Shown: in pieces, positions 1 to 8,420 of the stretch
Numbering within the stretch: the first letter of the stretch is position 1
How the letters are laid out: the number at the start of each line of letters is the position of its first letter
From: Streptomyces kanamyceticus
GTDB taxonomy: Bacteria > Actinomycetota > Actinomycetes > Streptomycetales > Streptomycetaceae
Assembly (NCBI RefSeq): GCF_008704495.1
Contig: NZ_CP023699.1
Coordinates: forward strand, 1,364,001-1,428,000
Direction: 5' to 3'
DNA: 64,000 bases
Notes under the pieces: generated by a model
The model's input: the letters and a program-made list of their open reading frames with translations, nothing else
Databases searched by the model: none
What the model was told of the DNA's origin: nothing
Made by a program: the position numbers and the translations under genes

Positions 1-257
1 TCACCTTCGAGGCGGCGGCCCCCGAGGTCCTCGCGCGGCTCGCGGTGCGCGGTCTCGGCGTGGCCGTGCTGCCCGGGCTCTGCGACGAGGAGGCCGCGGC
101 GTTCGGACTGCGGTCGTTGGAGATCACGGAGCCGCGCTCGCGCGGCAGGATCGCGCTGGCCCGGCGGACGGACGGGCCCGCGAGCCCCGCGGCCCGCGCC
201 CTGCTCGACAGGCTGCGCGAGAAGCTCACCCCGGTGGCGTCAACCGGTGCAGTCTGA
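1..257 (+). CDS. LysR-family transcriptional regulator, C-terminal fragment
   Basis: This is the 3' end of a gene that begins before the window; the reading frame runs from base 3. The visible 84 residues contain the GLGVAVLPG stretch that closes the second subdomain of a LysR substrate-binding domain, followed by a helix ending in a conserved Leu/Arg pattern (RALLDRLREKL). The DNA-binding domain lies outside the window, so the target cannot be read. The last 32 bases overlap the end of the convergent PucR-type gene. Confidence 0.7.
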   Translation, partial: TFEAAAPEVLARLAVRGLGVAVLPGLCDEEAAAFGLRSLEITEPRSRGRIALARRTDGPASPAARALLDRLREKLTPVASTGAV

Positions 258-2130
258 GGGCGAGTTGGATCTCCAGGGTGCGGGCGGGCGTGTTCCAGTC
301 GTCGCCGAGGAGCCGCGCGACGCGTTCCAGGCGCTGCACCACCGTGTTCACATGGACGTGCAGCGCGGTCTTGGCCTTGGTGAGGCTGCGGTCCTTGCCG
401 AAGTACGCCTCCAGGGTGCGTACGAGATCGGTGCCGCGTTCGGCGTCGTAGTCGATGAGGGGGCCGAGGGTCGCCCTGACGTAGCCGCCCAGATCGGCCT
501 GTTCGCCGATGAGCAGGCCGACGAAGCCGAGGTCGGTGAGGGCGGCGCCGCGCCCGGTGTGGCCGAGGGCACGCAGCGCGGAGAGGCAGCGCAGGGCCTC
601 GGCGTGCGCGGCGGGCAGCCCTCCGGGGCCCGTGACAGGGCCCGCGGCGCCGACGGTGACCGGGGCGCCGACGGCCTGGCCCAGTTCGGCGGCGAGCGGG
701 TGGACGGCCGCTCCCGGGCTCCGGGCGGGCGTCACGAGCACCACGTCGTCGTGGTGCGCCCCGGCGAGGCCGCTGTGCGCGCGGGCCGTGCGGTGCGCGG
801 CGGCGAGCAGCCGTCGCCGGGGCACGCTCTCGCTGTGCGCGACGAACACCGCGAGCGGCCCCTCAAGGCTTATGCCGAGGCGGCGGGCCCGGCCCGCGAA
901 GCCCGAGGGGTCGCCGGTGGTGGACAGCAGATCGCCGAGGAGCTCGCCGCGCACCCGGTCCTCGGTCTCGGCCACGGACCGGCGCAGCAGGAGCAGCAGC
1001 GCGGTGACGACGCTCGCGCGCTCGAAGAGCCGCCGGTCGGACTCGGCGAGTTCGGCCCGGCCCGTCAGGGCGATGCTGCCGAGGAGTTCGGGCCCCGCGA
1101 GGACCGCGCACACCCAGGTGCCGTCCTGCGGGACCGCGCGGCCGCTGGCCCGTGACGCGGCGACGGCCTGGGCGGGCGGGGCGAGCGGATCGGTCGCGGT
1201 GCGGGCCAGTTCCACGCCGTCCGCGTCGTGGATGAGGGCGCCGCCGTCGAGCAGGGCGGCGATGCCGTCGGCCACGTCGCCCGCGTCGCCGCCGCGCAGC
1301 ACGAGGTCGGTGAGCTGGTCGTGGGCCTGTTCGGCGCGGCGCATGGCGCTGCTGTGCGCGCGGATCGTCTCGTTGGCGGCGTTGAGGTCGACGAGCGCGG
1401 CGCGGGTCTCCTCCAGGAGCCGGGCCCCGTCGATGGCGATGGCGGCGTGGTCGGCGAGCGAGGAGAGCAGCACGATCTCCTCCGTCGCGAACTCGCGGGC
1501 CGCGCGGTCGGCGGCGTACAGGACCCCGATGACGCGCGCGCCGAGCCGCAGCGGCACGCCGAGGATCGCCCGCAGCCCCTCCTGGAGGACGGCGCCGTCG
1601 ATGGCGTCGGTGTGGTGGAAGCGGGGGTCCTGCTGGTAGTCGCCGGTGACGTAGGGCCGTGCGGTCTGCGCGACGAGTCCGCCGAGCCCCTCCCCCATGC
1701 CGAGCCGCAGCTGCTGGAATGCGGCGGCGACACTGCCGTCGGTCACCCGCATGTAGGTGTCGCCCGCGCTCTCGTCGTTGAGCGAGAGGTACGTGACGTC
1801 GGTGCCGAGCAGCAGTTTCGCACGGCGCACGATGGCGCGGAGCACGGCGTCCGGGTCGCGCAGCGCCGCCAGGTCGCTCGCGGTGTCGAAGAGCGCGGTG
1901 AGTTCGGCCTCGCGGCGGCGGTGCGCGCCCAGGGTGCGGTGGACGCGCAGCGCCACCTCGGTGGCCTCGCCGAGCGCGGCGAGCTCGGCGGCGGTGGCAC
2001 CGGCCTCGCGGGCGCGGGCCGCGGGGCGCGCGAACTCCTCGGCGGGCGCGCCCCGGTCGAGCAGGTCGAGCAGAGCGCGCGGGCCGCCCGGGGGGTCCGC
2101 GTGGTCCTTGCCTCGGGTGGTGGGGAGCAT
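226..2130 (-). CDS. GAF-domain PucR/CdaR-type transcriptional regulator
   Basis: A 634-residue cytoplasmic regulator. Residues about 70-240 form a GAF sensor domain (ALFDTASDLAAL at its start, then GEGLGGLVAQT and ILGVPLRLGARVIGVLYAADR). A coiled helix follows at about 245-275. The C-terminus, about 555-630, is the PucR winged-helix domain (LTKAKTALHVHVNTVVQRLERV). Such proteins usually control degradation or uptake genes, often neighbours. The ATG at 2130 has GGGAGA upstream. The gene lies 50 bp downstream of the MHS transporter on the same strand, so co-transcription is likely, and the transporter is the obvious candidate target. The effector is unknown. Confidence 0.85.
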   Translation of the reverse strand: MLPTTRGKDHADPPGGPRALLDLLDRGAPAEEFARPAARAREAGATAAELAALGEATEVALRVHRTLGAHRRREAELTALFDTASDLAALRDPDAVLRAIVRRAKLLLGTDVTYLSLNDESAGDTYMRVTDGSVAAAFQQLRLGMGEGLGGLVAQTARPYVTGDYQQDPRFHHTDAIDGAVLQEGLRAILGVPLRLGARVIGVLYAADRAAREFATEEIVLLSSLADHAAIAIDGARLLEETRAALVDLNAANETIRAHSSAMRRAEQAHDQLTDLVLRGGDAGDVADGIAALLDGGALIHDADGVELARTATDPLAPPAQAVAASRASGRAVPQDGTWVCAVLAGPELLGSIALTGRAELAESDRRLFERASVVTALLLLLRRSVAETEDRVRGELLGDLLSTTGDPSGFAGRARRLGISLEGPLAVFVAHSESVPRRRLLAAAHRTARAHSGLAGAHHDDVVLVTPARSPGAAVHPLAAELGQAVGAPVTVGAAGPVTGPGGLPAAHAEALRCLSALRALGHTGRGAALTDLGFVGLLIGEQADLGGYVRATLGPLIDYDAERGTDLVRTLEAYFGKDRSLTKAKTALHVHVNTVVQRLERVARLLGDDWNTPARTLEIQLALRLHRLTPPG

Positions 2131-2180
2131 GGGGCGATCGTCTCCCGACGGGGTGGCCGCGGTCGATGGGGCGGTGGCGG

Positions 2181-3560
2181 TCAGCCGCCGAGGGGCACGG
2201 AGCCCTGCGGTTGCGCCGCGGGGCGCGCGTGAGCCGCGTCCACGACCTCGTCCCTGGACAGGTCACGACCCTTGGTCTCCCTGGCGAACCGTACGGTCAC
2301 GGCGGTGACGAGGGCCGCGCAGGACATGTAGAGGGCGACGGGCAGCGCCGACTCGTAGTCCTTGAGCAGTTCCACGGCGATGATCGGCGCGAGGGCGCCG
2401 CCGATGATGGACGCGAGCTGGGAGCCCATCGAGGCGCCGGAGTAGCGCACCTTGGTGTCGAAGAGCTCGGAGATGAACGCGGCCTGCGGCCCGTACATCG
2501 CGCCGTGGAAGAGCAGTCCGACGGTGACCGCGAGCGTGATGACCGGGAAGGAACGGGAGTCGAGCAGCGCGAAGAAGGCGAAGGCCCAGCCCGCCATGCC
2601 GAGCGCGCCGATCAGCGTCACCGGACGGCGCCCGACGCGGTCGGAGAGGGCGCCCCACAGCGGGATGGTGACGAAGTGGAACGCGGAGCCGATGAGCACC
2701 GCGTTCAGGGCGTCGCTCTTGGGGAGTTCGAGGTGCACGGTGACGTAGACCAGGACGAAGGCCGTGAGGATGTAGTAGGAGATGTTCTCGCCGAAGCGGG
2801 TGCCGATCGCGATGAGCACCTCGCGCCAGCTCTTGCGGAACACCTCGACCACGGGCGGCTTCTCCCCGGCCCCCGCGGCGGCGGCCGCCTCCGCCTTCCG
2901 CTGCGCGGCGAGGAAGACCGGTGACTCGGTGACCGAGATGCGGATCCACAGGCCGATCATCACGAGCACCCCGGACAGCAGGAACGGCACGCGCCACCCC
3001 CAGGCGAGGAACGCCTCGTCCGACTGGACGGCGGCGAGCAGCGCGAGCACACCGGTGGCCAGCAGGTTCCCGCCCGGCGCGCCCGCCTGCGGCCAGGAGG
3101 CCCAGAACCCGCGGCTCTTGGCACCGCCGTGCTCGGAGACGAGCAGCACGGCGCCGCCCCACTCCCCGCCGAGCGCGAAGCCCTGCACCAGCCGCAACAC
3201 GGTGAGCAGGACGGGTGCGCCGACGCCGATGCTCGCGTGGGTGGGGAGCAGCCCCATCGCGAACGTGGCGCCGCCCATCATCAGCAGGCTGATGACGAGC
3301 AGCCGCTTGCGCCCCACCCGGTCGCCGAAGTGTCCGAAGACGACTCCGCCGAGCGGCCGGGCCGCGAAGCCCACGGCGTAGGTGAGGAAGGACAGGAGGG
3401 TGCCGACGAGGGGGTCGCTCGACGGGAAGAACAGCGTGTTGAAGACGAGCGCGGCGGCCGAGCCGTAGAGGAAGAAGTCGTACCACTCGATGGTGGTGCC
3501 GACGAGGCTCGCGGCGACGATCCTGACGAGGGCGCGCGGCGGTTCAGCGGTGGTGGGCAT
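2181..3560 (-). CDS. MFS transporter, metabolite:H+ symporter (MHS) family
   Basis: A 459-residue, 12-helix inner-membrane symporter. The opening pattern GTTIEWYDFFLYGSAAAL and the following loop FGHFGDRVGRKRLL are diagnostic of the MHS family (ShiA/ProP/KgtP relatives), which import organic acids, betaines or shikimate-like solutes with protons. The long cytoplasmic loop near residues 230-260 (RKAEAAAAAGAGEKPP) is typical. The frame is open a further 86 codons upstream, but that stretch lacks membrane-protein character; the ATG at 3560 is preceded by GGAAG and fits family length. The gene is probably in an operon with the PucR-type regulator downstream. The substrate cannot be told from sequence. 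Confidence 0.85.
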   Translation of the reverse strand: MPTTAEPPRALVRIVAASLVGTTIEWYDFFLYGSAAALVFNTLFFPSSDPLVGTLLSFLTYAVGFAARPLGGVVFGHFGDRVGRKRLLVISLLMMGGATFAMGLLPTHASIGVGAPVLLTVLRLVQGFALGGEWGGAVLLVSEHGGAKSRGFWASWPQAGAPGGNLLATGVLALLAAVQSDEAFLAWGWRVPFLLSGVLVMIGLWIRISVTESPVFLAAQRKAEAAAAAGAGEKPPVVEVFRKSWREVLIAIGTRFGENISYYILTAFVLVYVTVHLELPKSDALNAVLIGSAFHFVTIPLWGALSDRVGRRPVTLIGALGMAGWAFAFFALLDSRSFPVITLAVTVGLLFHGAMYGPQAAFISELFDTKVRYSGASMGSQLASIIGGALAPIIAVELLKDYESALPVALYMSCAALVTAVTVRFARETKGRDLSRDEVVDAAHARPAAQPQGSVPLGG

Positions 3561-3857
3561 GTGCACCACTTCCGGATGGTGGTGGGCGGGGACGTTCCGA
3601 TGTCGCCAAACGGTAGGAAGCCGCAGGTCAACGTCACATGTGCGGGTGCACCACAGTTGCCGCCCCCGGCATGGTGGCCGCGGCCATGCCGGTGGTCCCG
3701 GCGCGGGGGCGTGAGCGTTCAACTCTTTGTCCAAGTACGCGTGGTGGTGTTCCTCTGGCGCAACTTGTGACACGGCGTTATCACTTGATCCACATTCGTC
3801 TGACATCTTCATGATCAAGAGGGCCGCACGACCTGCGGCCCTGCCGTAGAGGGGAAC
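3561..3857. other. divergent promoter region of the MHS transporter and M4 protease
   Basis: 297 bp between divergent starts. Both promoters must lie here, but no convincing hexamer pair or operator can be picked out by eye beyond an AT-richer stretch near 3770-3830. Confidence 0.5.
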
Positions 3858-6680
3858 GTGAACAAGTCACCCATGAGGACAACACCCAAGAGACCCAAGG
3901 GACTTCGCAAGGCGGGCATACCCGGCGCGGCCGGTGGTGTCGCCCTGCTCGGCGTCTCCGCGCTGCTCGCCATGGCCGTGCCCGTCGCCCACGCCGCCGA
4001 CCCCGGCCCTGACCCCGTGCCCGAGCTGATACCCGGCCAGCGCACCGCGACGCCCGCCCTGGTGGACGGGATCGAGGAGCCCGCACAGGACTCGGGCAGC
4101 GCGGCCGCCGCCGCGAAGAAGCACCTCGAAGAGAAGAAGAGCCGCTACCGCATAGCCGACCCCCGGCGGGATCTGACCGCGGGGAAGACGGTGCGCGGGC
4201 GGACCGGCGAGGCCGTGCGCTTCCAGCAGAAGCACCGGGGCATACCGGTGCTCGGCGGCCAGTACCTGGTGCGCCTGGCGGAGAAGGACGGCGACCGGGT
4301 CGTCACCGGCACCTCCGGCAAGTACTTCACGGGGCTCACGGTGGGGGCCAAGGCCGACGTGTCGGAGGGGACCGCCGTCGAGCGGGCCACCGCGGCCGCC
4401 CTCTCGGGCCTCTCCCAGGGCGGGGCGGGCCAGTGGACCAAGCTGCGCGGTCCCGCGTCGAAGGACCGCGCGGAGGGCACCAAGAAGCAGCGGGGCAAGA
4501 AGAGTTCACTGCGCGGCACGTCCCACGGCCTCGTCGTCCTTCCCGAGGGCAAGGGCGTCCTGACGTACCACGTCACCGTGACCGGCGAGGACCCCGCGAC
4601 CGGGGCGCCGGTCAAGCAGGAGATCTACGTCGACGCGAACGCCGGATTCCCGGTGCTCAGTTACTCCGGCATCCAGGCCTTCGACGACGCCCCGGCCGGT
4701 CACCCCGGCGCCCAGGGCTCCGGCGTGAAGCTCGACGGGAGCAAGGTCGACCTCGACGTCACCAAGGACGCGAAGACCGGGGCGTACGGTCTGATCGACC
4801 AGCGCCGCCAGTGGGGCGGCAGCAAGAACCCCATCACCACGTACGACGCGCGTGACGTGGACGCCAACGACGCCTCGGGCAAGTGGCCTTCGGGCCTCAA
4901 GGACGTCACGTCGCCGACGCCCGAGTTCGGCAAGGACGCCACCGAGGCGGGCGCGGTCGACGCGCACTGGGCGGCCGGGCAGGTCTACGACTACTACAAG
5001 GCCAAGCACGGCAGGGACAGCCTGGACGACAAGGGCATGGCCATCAACTCCCTGGTGGGCGTGACGGATCAGGGCCTGCCCTTCGTCAACGCCTTCTGGG
5101 ACGGCCAGAAGATGGTCTACGGGGGCGGCGACGAGGAGAACAAGGTCTTCTCCGCCGACCTGGACGTGGTCGGCCACGAGATGACCCACGGCGTCGTCGA
5201 GCACACCGCGGGCCTCGTCTACACCGGCCAGTCCGGCGCCCTGAACGAGGCCGTCGCCGACTACTTCGGCAACGCCATCGACGTCGACGCCACCGGCAAC
5301 GAGGGCGCCCCCGAGGCCTCCCTGATCGGCGAGGACCTGTGCCGTACGCAGGGGCCGAAGGACTGCGCGATGCGCGACCTCAACGACGGCCGCACCACCG
5401 CCAAGGACTTCCTCGGCGTCACCTACGCCACCGACAGCGGCGGCGTGCATCTCAACTCCACCATCTTCTCGGGTGCGTTGTGGGACATCCGTGAGGACCT
5501 CGGCGGCAAGCGCGCCGACCGCATCGTCTACAAGGCGCTCACCGAGTACCTCACCCCGCTCGACGGCTTCACCGAGGCCCGCAACGCGGTGCTCGCCGCC
5601 GCCAAGGACCTCGGCGTCAAGGGCGCGGACCTGCGCTCGGTCACCCGGGCCTTCGACGCGCACGGCATCGTGAAGGGCTGGGAGAAGGCCATCGGCGCCG
5701 ACTCCGACAAGCTCCTCGGCGACCTCAACACCAAGCGGACCGGCGCGGGCGCGGGCGGCGGCTGGTGGGCCACGTCCAAGTCCGACGAGGAGGGCGGCGA
5801 GCCGTACTCCGTCTACGCGGGCCGCACCGACGGCAAGGGCGCGCCGAAGCTGCTCAGCCCCAACGACGGTCGCTTCCACGTCTATCCGGACACCGACGGC
5901 AAGACAGTGGCCTGGGCCGCGTACGGCGCGGACAGCGTGGAGGTCCTGACGCGGCCGCTCAAGGGCGGCCCGGTCAAGAAGCTCTGGTCGGCGGGGACGA
6001 CGGTCGGCAACGTCAAGGTCTCCGGTGACACCGTCGCCTGGCAGGAGTCCAGCCCCTTCGGGCAGCAGCGCGTCGCGTACATCAAGCCCGGTGAGCGCGA
6101 GCCGCACTTCGTGGACGGCGGCCGCTACGACGTGGCCACCGCGCTGCCCACGCTGAGCGGCGCCAAGCTCGGGTACGCCAAGGTCTACACCGACAAGGAC
6201 GGCATCCAGCAGGTCTCGACCGAGATCACGGACGTGCGCACCGGCAAGCAGACGCTGGTCCCCGCCAAGGAGAGCCGCCTCGGCATCTCCACGCCGACGA
6301 TCAACGGAAAGTACCTGTACTGGCTGGTCGACGACATCGCCGACGACAACCGGCAGGGCCTGCGCCGCGCGAAGCTGGACGGCACCGGCCTGACCGACGT
6401 CATCCCCGAGGACAGCGAGAACTCCTACTTCTGGGGCGTGGACGCCTCCGACAGCGCGCTGACGCTGACCCAGTGGAAGCCCGAACAGGGCTGGAGCAAT
6501 AGCAACCTCACCAAGCTCGTCCAGACCGACCTGGACGGCAAGGGCCTGGCGCGGGTGTCCTGCAACCGCGGTGAGCAGAGCTACGGCGCCGCCGACACCG
6601 GCAAGCGCGTGGTGTGGATCGACGGCACGACGGGCCACACCGACCTGGTGACCCGGGCCCGCCCGGCGGGCAACTGCTGA
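3858..6680 (+). CDS. secreted M4-family (thermolysin-like) metalloprotease with C-terminal beta-propeller
   Basis: A 940-residue secreted zinc protease. A signal peptide (basic Lys/Arg region, hydrophobic core, cleavage near AHA-AD at about residue 46) is followed by FTP/PepSY propeptide domains (about 60-270). The M4 catalytic domain carries HEMTH at 440-444, the third zinc ligand Glu464 in GALNEAVADYFG, and the GGVHLNS catalytic-His segment. About 300 C-terminal residues form repeated DTDGKTVAW-like blades resembling a TolB/WD40 propeller, an addition absent from classical thermolysin and possibly for substrate or surface binding. The GTG at 3858 follows AGAGGGG; an ATG lies five codons in. 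The role is probably extracellular protein digestion. Confidence 0.9.
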   Translation: MNKSPMRTTPKRPKGLRKAGIPGAAGGVALLGVSALLAMAVPVAHAADPGPDPVPELIPGQRTATPALVDGIEEPAQDSGSAAAAAKKHLEEKKSRYRIADPRRDLTAGKTVRGRTGEAVRFQQKHRGIPVLGGQYLVRLAEKDGDRVVTGTSGKYFTGLTVGAKADVSEGTAVERATAAALSGLSQGGAGQWTKLRGPASKDRAEGTKKQRGKKSSLRGTSHGLVVLPEGKGVLTYHVTVTGEDPATGAPVKQEIYVDANAGFPVLSYSGIQAFDDAPAGHPGAQGSGVKLDGSKVDLDVTKDAKTGAYGLIDQRRQWGGSKNPITTYDARDVDANDASGKWPSGLKDVTSPTPEFGKDATEAGAVDAHWAAGQVYDYYKAKHGRDSLDDKGMAINSLVGVTDQGLPFVNAFWDGQKMVYGGGDEENKVFSADLDVVGHEMTHGVVEHTAGLVYTGQSGALNEAVADYFGNAIDVDATGNEGAPEASLIGEDLCRTQGPKDCAMRDLNDGRTTAKDFLGVTYATDSGGVHLNSTIFSGALWDIREDLGGKRADRIVYKALTEYLTPLDGFTEARNAVLAAAKDLGVKGADLRSVTRAFDAHGIVKGWEKAIGADSDKLLGDLNTKRTGAGAGGGWWATSKSDEEGGEPYSVYAGRTDGKGAPKLLSPNDGRFHVYPDTDGKTVAWAAYGADSVEVLTRPLKGGPVKKLWSAGTTVGNVKVSGDTVAWQESSPFGQQRVAYIKPGEREPHFVDGGRYDVATALPTLSGAKLGYAKVYTDKDGIQQVSTEITDVRTGKQTLVPAKESRLGISTPTINGKYLYWLVDDIADDNRQGLRRAKLDGTGLTDVIPEDSENSYFWGVDASDSALTLTQWKPEQGWSNSNLTKLVQTDLDGKGLARVSCNRGEQSYGAADTGKRVVWIDGTTGHTDLVTRARPAGNC

Positions 6681-6695
6681 TCACACGTATGAGCG

Positions 6696-7187
6696 TCAGG
6701 GCCTGGGCAGCACGCACACGCTGTCCAGGCCCAACACGTGGTTGAGCCTGCCGAACGCCAGCCACGAGCCGACACACATGCTCAGCTCCACGATCTCGCT
6801 CTGGCTGTAGTGCGCGGTCATCCGCCGCCAGAACTCCTCGTCGAGGCCGTGGTGGTCCAGGGTGTACCGCTCCGCGTACTCCGCGGCGAGCCGGGTGCGT
6901 TCGTCGAAGGCGTCGGTGGTGCGCCACCCGGTCACCGCGTCCGCGAACTCCTCCTCGACCTTCTCGCCGTCGCGCTCGGTGCGCCAGTCCAGGCAGAAGG
7001 CGCAGCCGTTGAGCTGCGCGACCCGCAGCCGCGCCGCCTCGAACTCGCGCAGGCCGAGCGTGCTGTGCTCGTACACCGCGAGCGAGAAGTTGGACGCGGC
7101 GATGCCGATGCCCGGGACCATCTCGCCCCACACGTATCCGATGGGTTCCTTGCCGTCGGGGATGTCGATGCGCATGGCCGCGTTCAT
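6696..7187 (-). CDS. carboxymuconolactone decarboxylase / AhpD-like protein
   Basis: A 163-residue all-helical protein of the carboxymuconolactone decarboxylase family. It has the peroxidase-type CxxC (Cys62-Ala-Phe-Cys65) in NGCAFCLDWRT, followed by helices with EIVELSMCVGSWLAFGRLNHVLGL, as in AhpD-like alkylhydroperoxidases. The ATG at 7185-7187 overlaps the stop of the upstream reductase gene in an ATGA, so the two are translationally coupled and probably work on one substrate or in one detoxification step. A longer open frame upstream is a shadow of the reductase. The substrate is unknown. Confidence 0.85.
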   Translation of the reverse strand: MNAAMRIDIPDGKEPIGYVWGEMVPGIGIAASNFSLAVYEHSTLGLREFEAARLRVAQLNGCAFCLDWRTERDGEKVEEEFADAVTGWRTTDAFDERTRLAAEYAERYTLDHHGLDEEFWRRMTAHYSQSEIVELSMCVGSWLAFGRLNHVLGLDSVCVLPRP

Positions 7188-8266
7188 GGCTGCTTCCTTC
7201 CGAGTCGGCCCGCCGCGGGGCGCAGCGGGACGTCGAGCGCGTCGTAGAGGCCCGGTTCGGCGTCCACGAGCCAGTCGATGGCGTTCACGAGCCGTCCCGC
7301 CGCGGTGGCGTTGCCGCCCGCCGCGCGGTTCTCGCCCTCGTCGGTGGCCTCGACGGTGACCTCGATGCGCGGGCGGCCCTCGACGATCACGCGGTGCGCG
7401 CCGTCGCCGCCGTCGGGCGGGGCGGGCCAGTCGGGGGCGCAGGACGGGTGGATGCGGGTGATGTGCTCGATGACGATGCGGGGTTCGCCGCCGACGACGC
7501 CCTGCACCTCGAACCGCACCGCGCCCTGCGTACCCGCCGCGAACTCCCCCATGGTCCTGGTCGCCACGGTGACGTCCAGCGCACGGCGCTCCAACGTCTC
7601 GCGGATCTCGTCGAGTTCGGCGCCGAGCGCCCTGGCCATCAGCCGGATCTGTCCGCCCCACACCATGGTCGGGACGCCCTCGGCGAGCATCAGCGGCTCG
7701 TACTCCATGGGGTGGCCCATGCCGATCAGCTGGCGGACCGAGTCCTCCTGGTCGTACGTGGAGTAGTCGAAGATCTCCTGGCAGCGGACGGCGTCGACGG
7801 TGGAGCCGAGTCCGCTGACCAGGAGCGGCAGCACGTCGTTGCCCCAGCCGGGGTCCACGCCCGAGACGAACAGCGAGCCGCCGCCCGACGCGACAGCGGC
7901 GAGCACCGGATCCCTGAACTCGGCCGGGGCGCCCCGCTGTTCGTAGAGCGCGTACAGCGCGGGCGTCACCACCACCGCCCCCGCCCCGACGGCCTTGACC
8001 ACGTCGGCGAGCGCGTCGTCGGGGCGGATGTCACCGGACGCCGCGTACACCACGGCACGCGGCCCAGCCGCGAGGACCGCGTCGATGTCATCGGTCGCCA
8101 GGACACCCAACCGCCGGTCGAGGCTCGCGAGTTCACCGGCGTCACGGCCGACCTTGCCCGCGCTGTGCACAAGCACCGCCGTGAGTTCCAGCGCCGGATG
8201 CGCCTCGACGGCACGGATGGCCGCACGGCCCACATTGCCCGTTCCCCACACCACCGTGGAAATCAT
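7184..8266 (-). CDS. NAD(P)-dependent dihydrodipicolinate reductase-like oxidoreductase
   Basis: A 360-residue protein with an N-terminal Rossmann fold (VVWGTGNVGRAAIRAV, GxGxxG at residues 8-13) and a C-terminal alpha/beta domain. It resembles DapB N-terminal-domain oxidoreductases and 2,4-diaminopentanoate dehydrogenase-like proteins rather than true DapB, which is about 250 residues. The conserved block SGVDPGWGNDVLPLL is characteristic of this group. It is the first gene of a two-gene operon with the AhpD-like protein. The actual substrate, perhaps an amino- or keto-acid, is not readable. Confidence 0.8.
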   Translation of the reverse strand: MISTVVWGTGNVGRAAIRAVEAHPALELTAVLVHSAGKVGRDAGELASLDRRLGVLATDDIDAVLAAGPRAVVYAASGDIRPDDALADVVKAVGAGAVVVTPALYALYEQRGAPAEFRDPVLAAVASGGGSLFVSGVDPGWGNDVLPLLVSGLGSTVDAVRCQEIFDYSTYDQEDSVRQLIGMGHPMEYEPLMLAEGVPTMVWGGQIRLMARALGAELDEIRETLERRALDVTVATRTMGEFAAGTQGAVRFEVQGVVGGEPRIVIEHITRIHPSCAPDWPAPPDGGDGAHRVIVEGRPRIEVTVEATDEGENRAAGGNATAAGRLVNAIDWLVDAEPGLYDALDVPLRPAAGRLGRKQP

Positions 8267-8420
8267 GCGCGGAGGGTAGCGGGGGGATCTTGGGGTTGAC
8301 AGAGCCGGGACCCGAGCAGATCGACGGAGTCCGCGCGTTGCCGCGAGCGTGCCAACTCATGGCCAGATACGTACCGTTCGACCGCCCTCCGAAGTCCGGC
8401 CCCGCCGGTACGCTGAAGCC

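Noticed and set aside
3561..3818. 86-residue N-terminal extension of the MHS transporter
   Set aside because: No membrane or conserved character; the family start and a ribosome-binding site are at 3560.
4506..6638. 710-codon open frame opposite the M4 protease
   Set aside because: Antisense shadow caused by high third-position GC; Val/Gly/Asp/Arg-rich composition, no domain, no ribosome-binding site.
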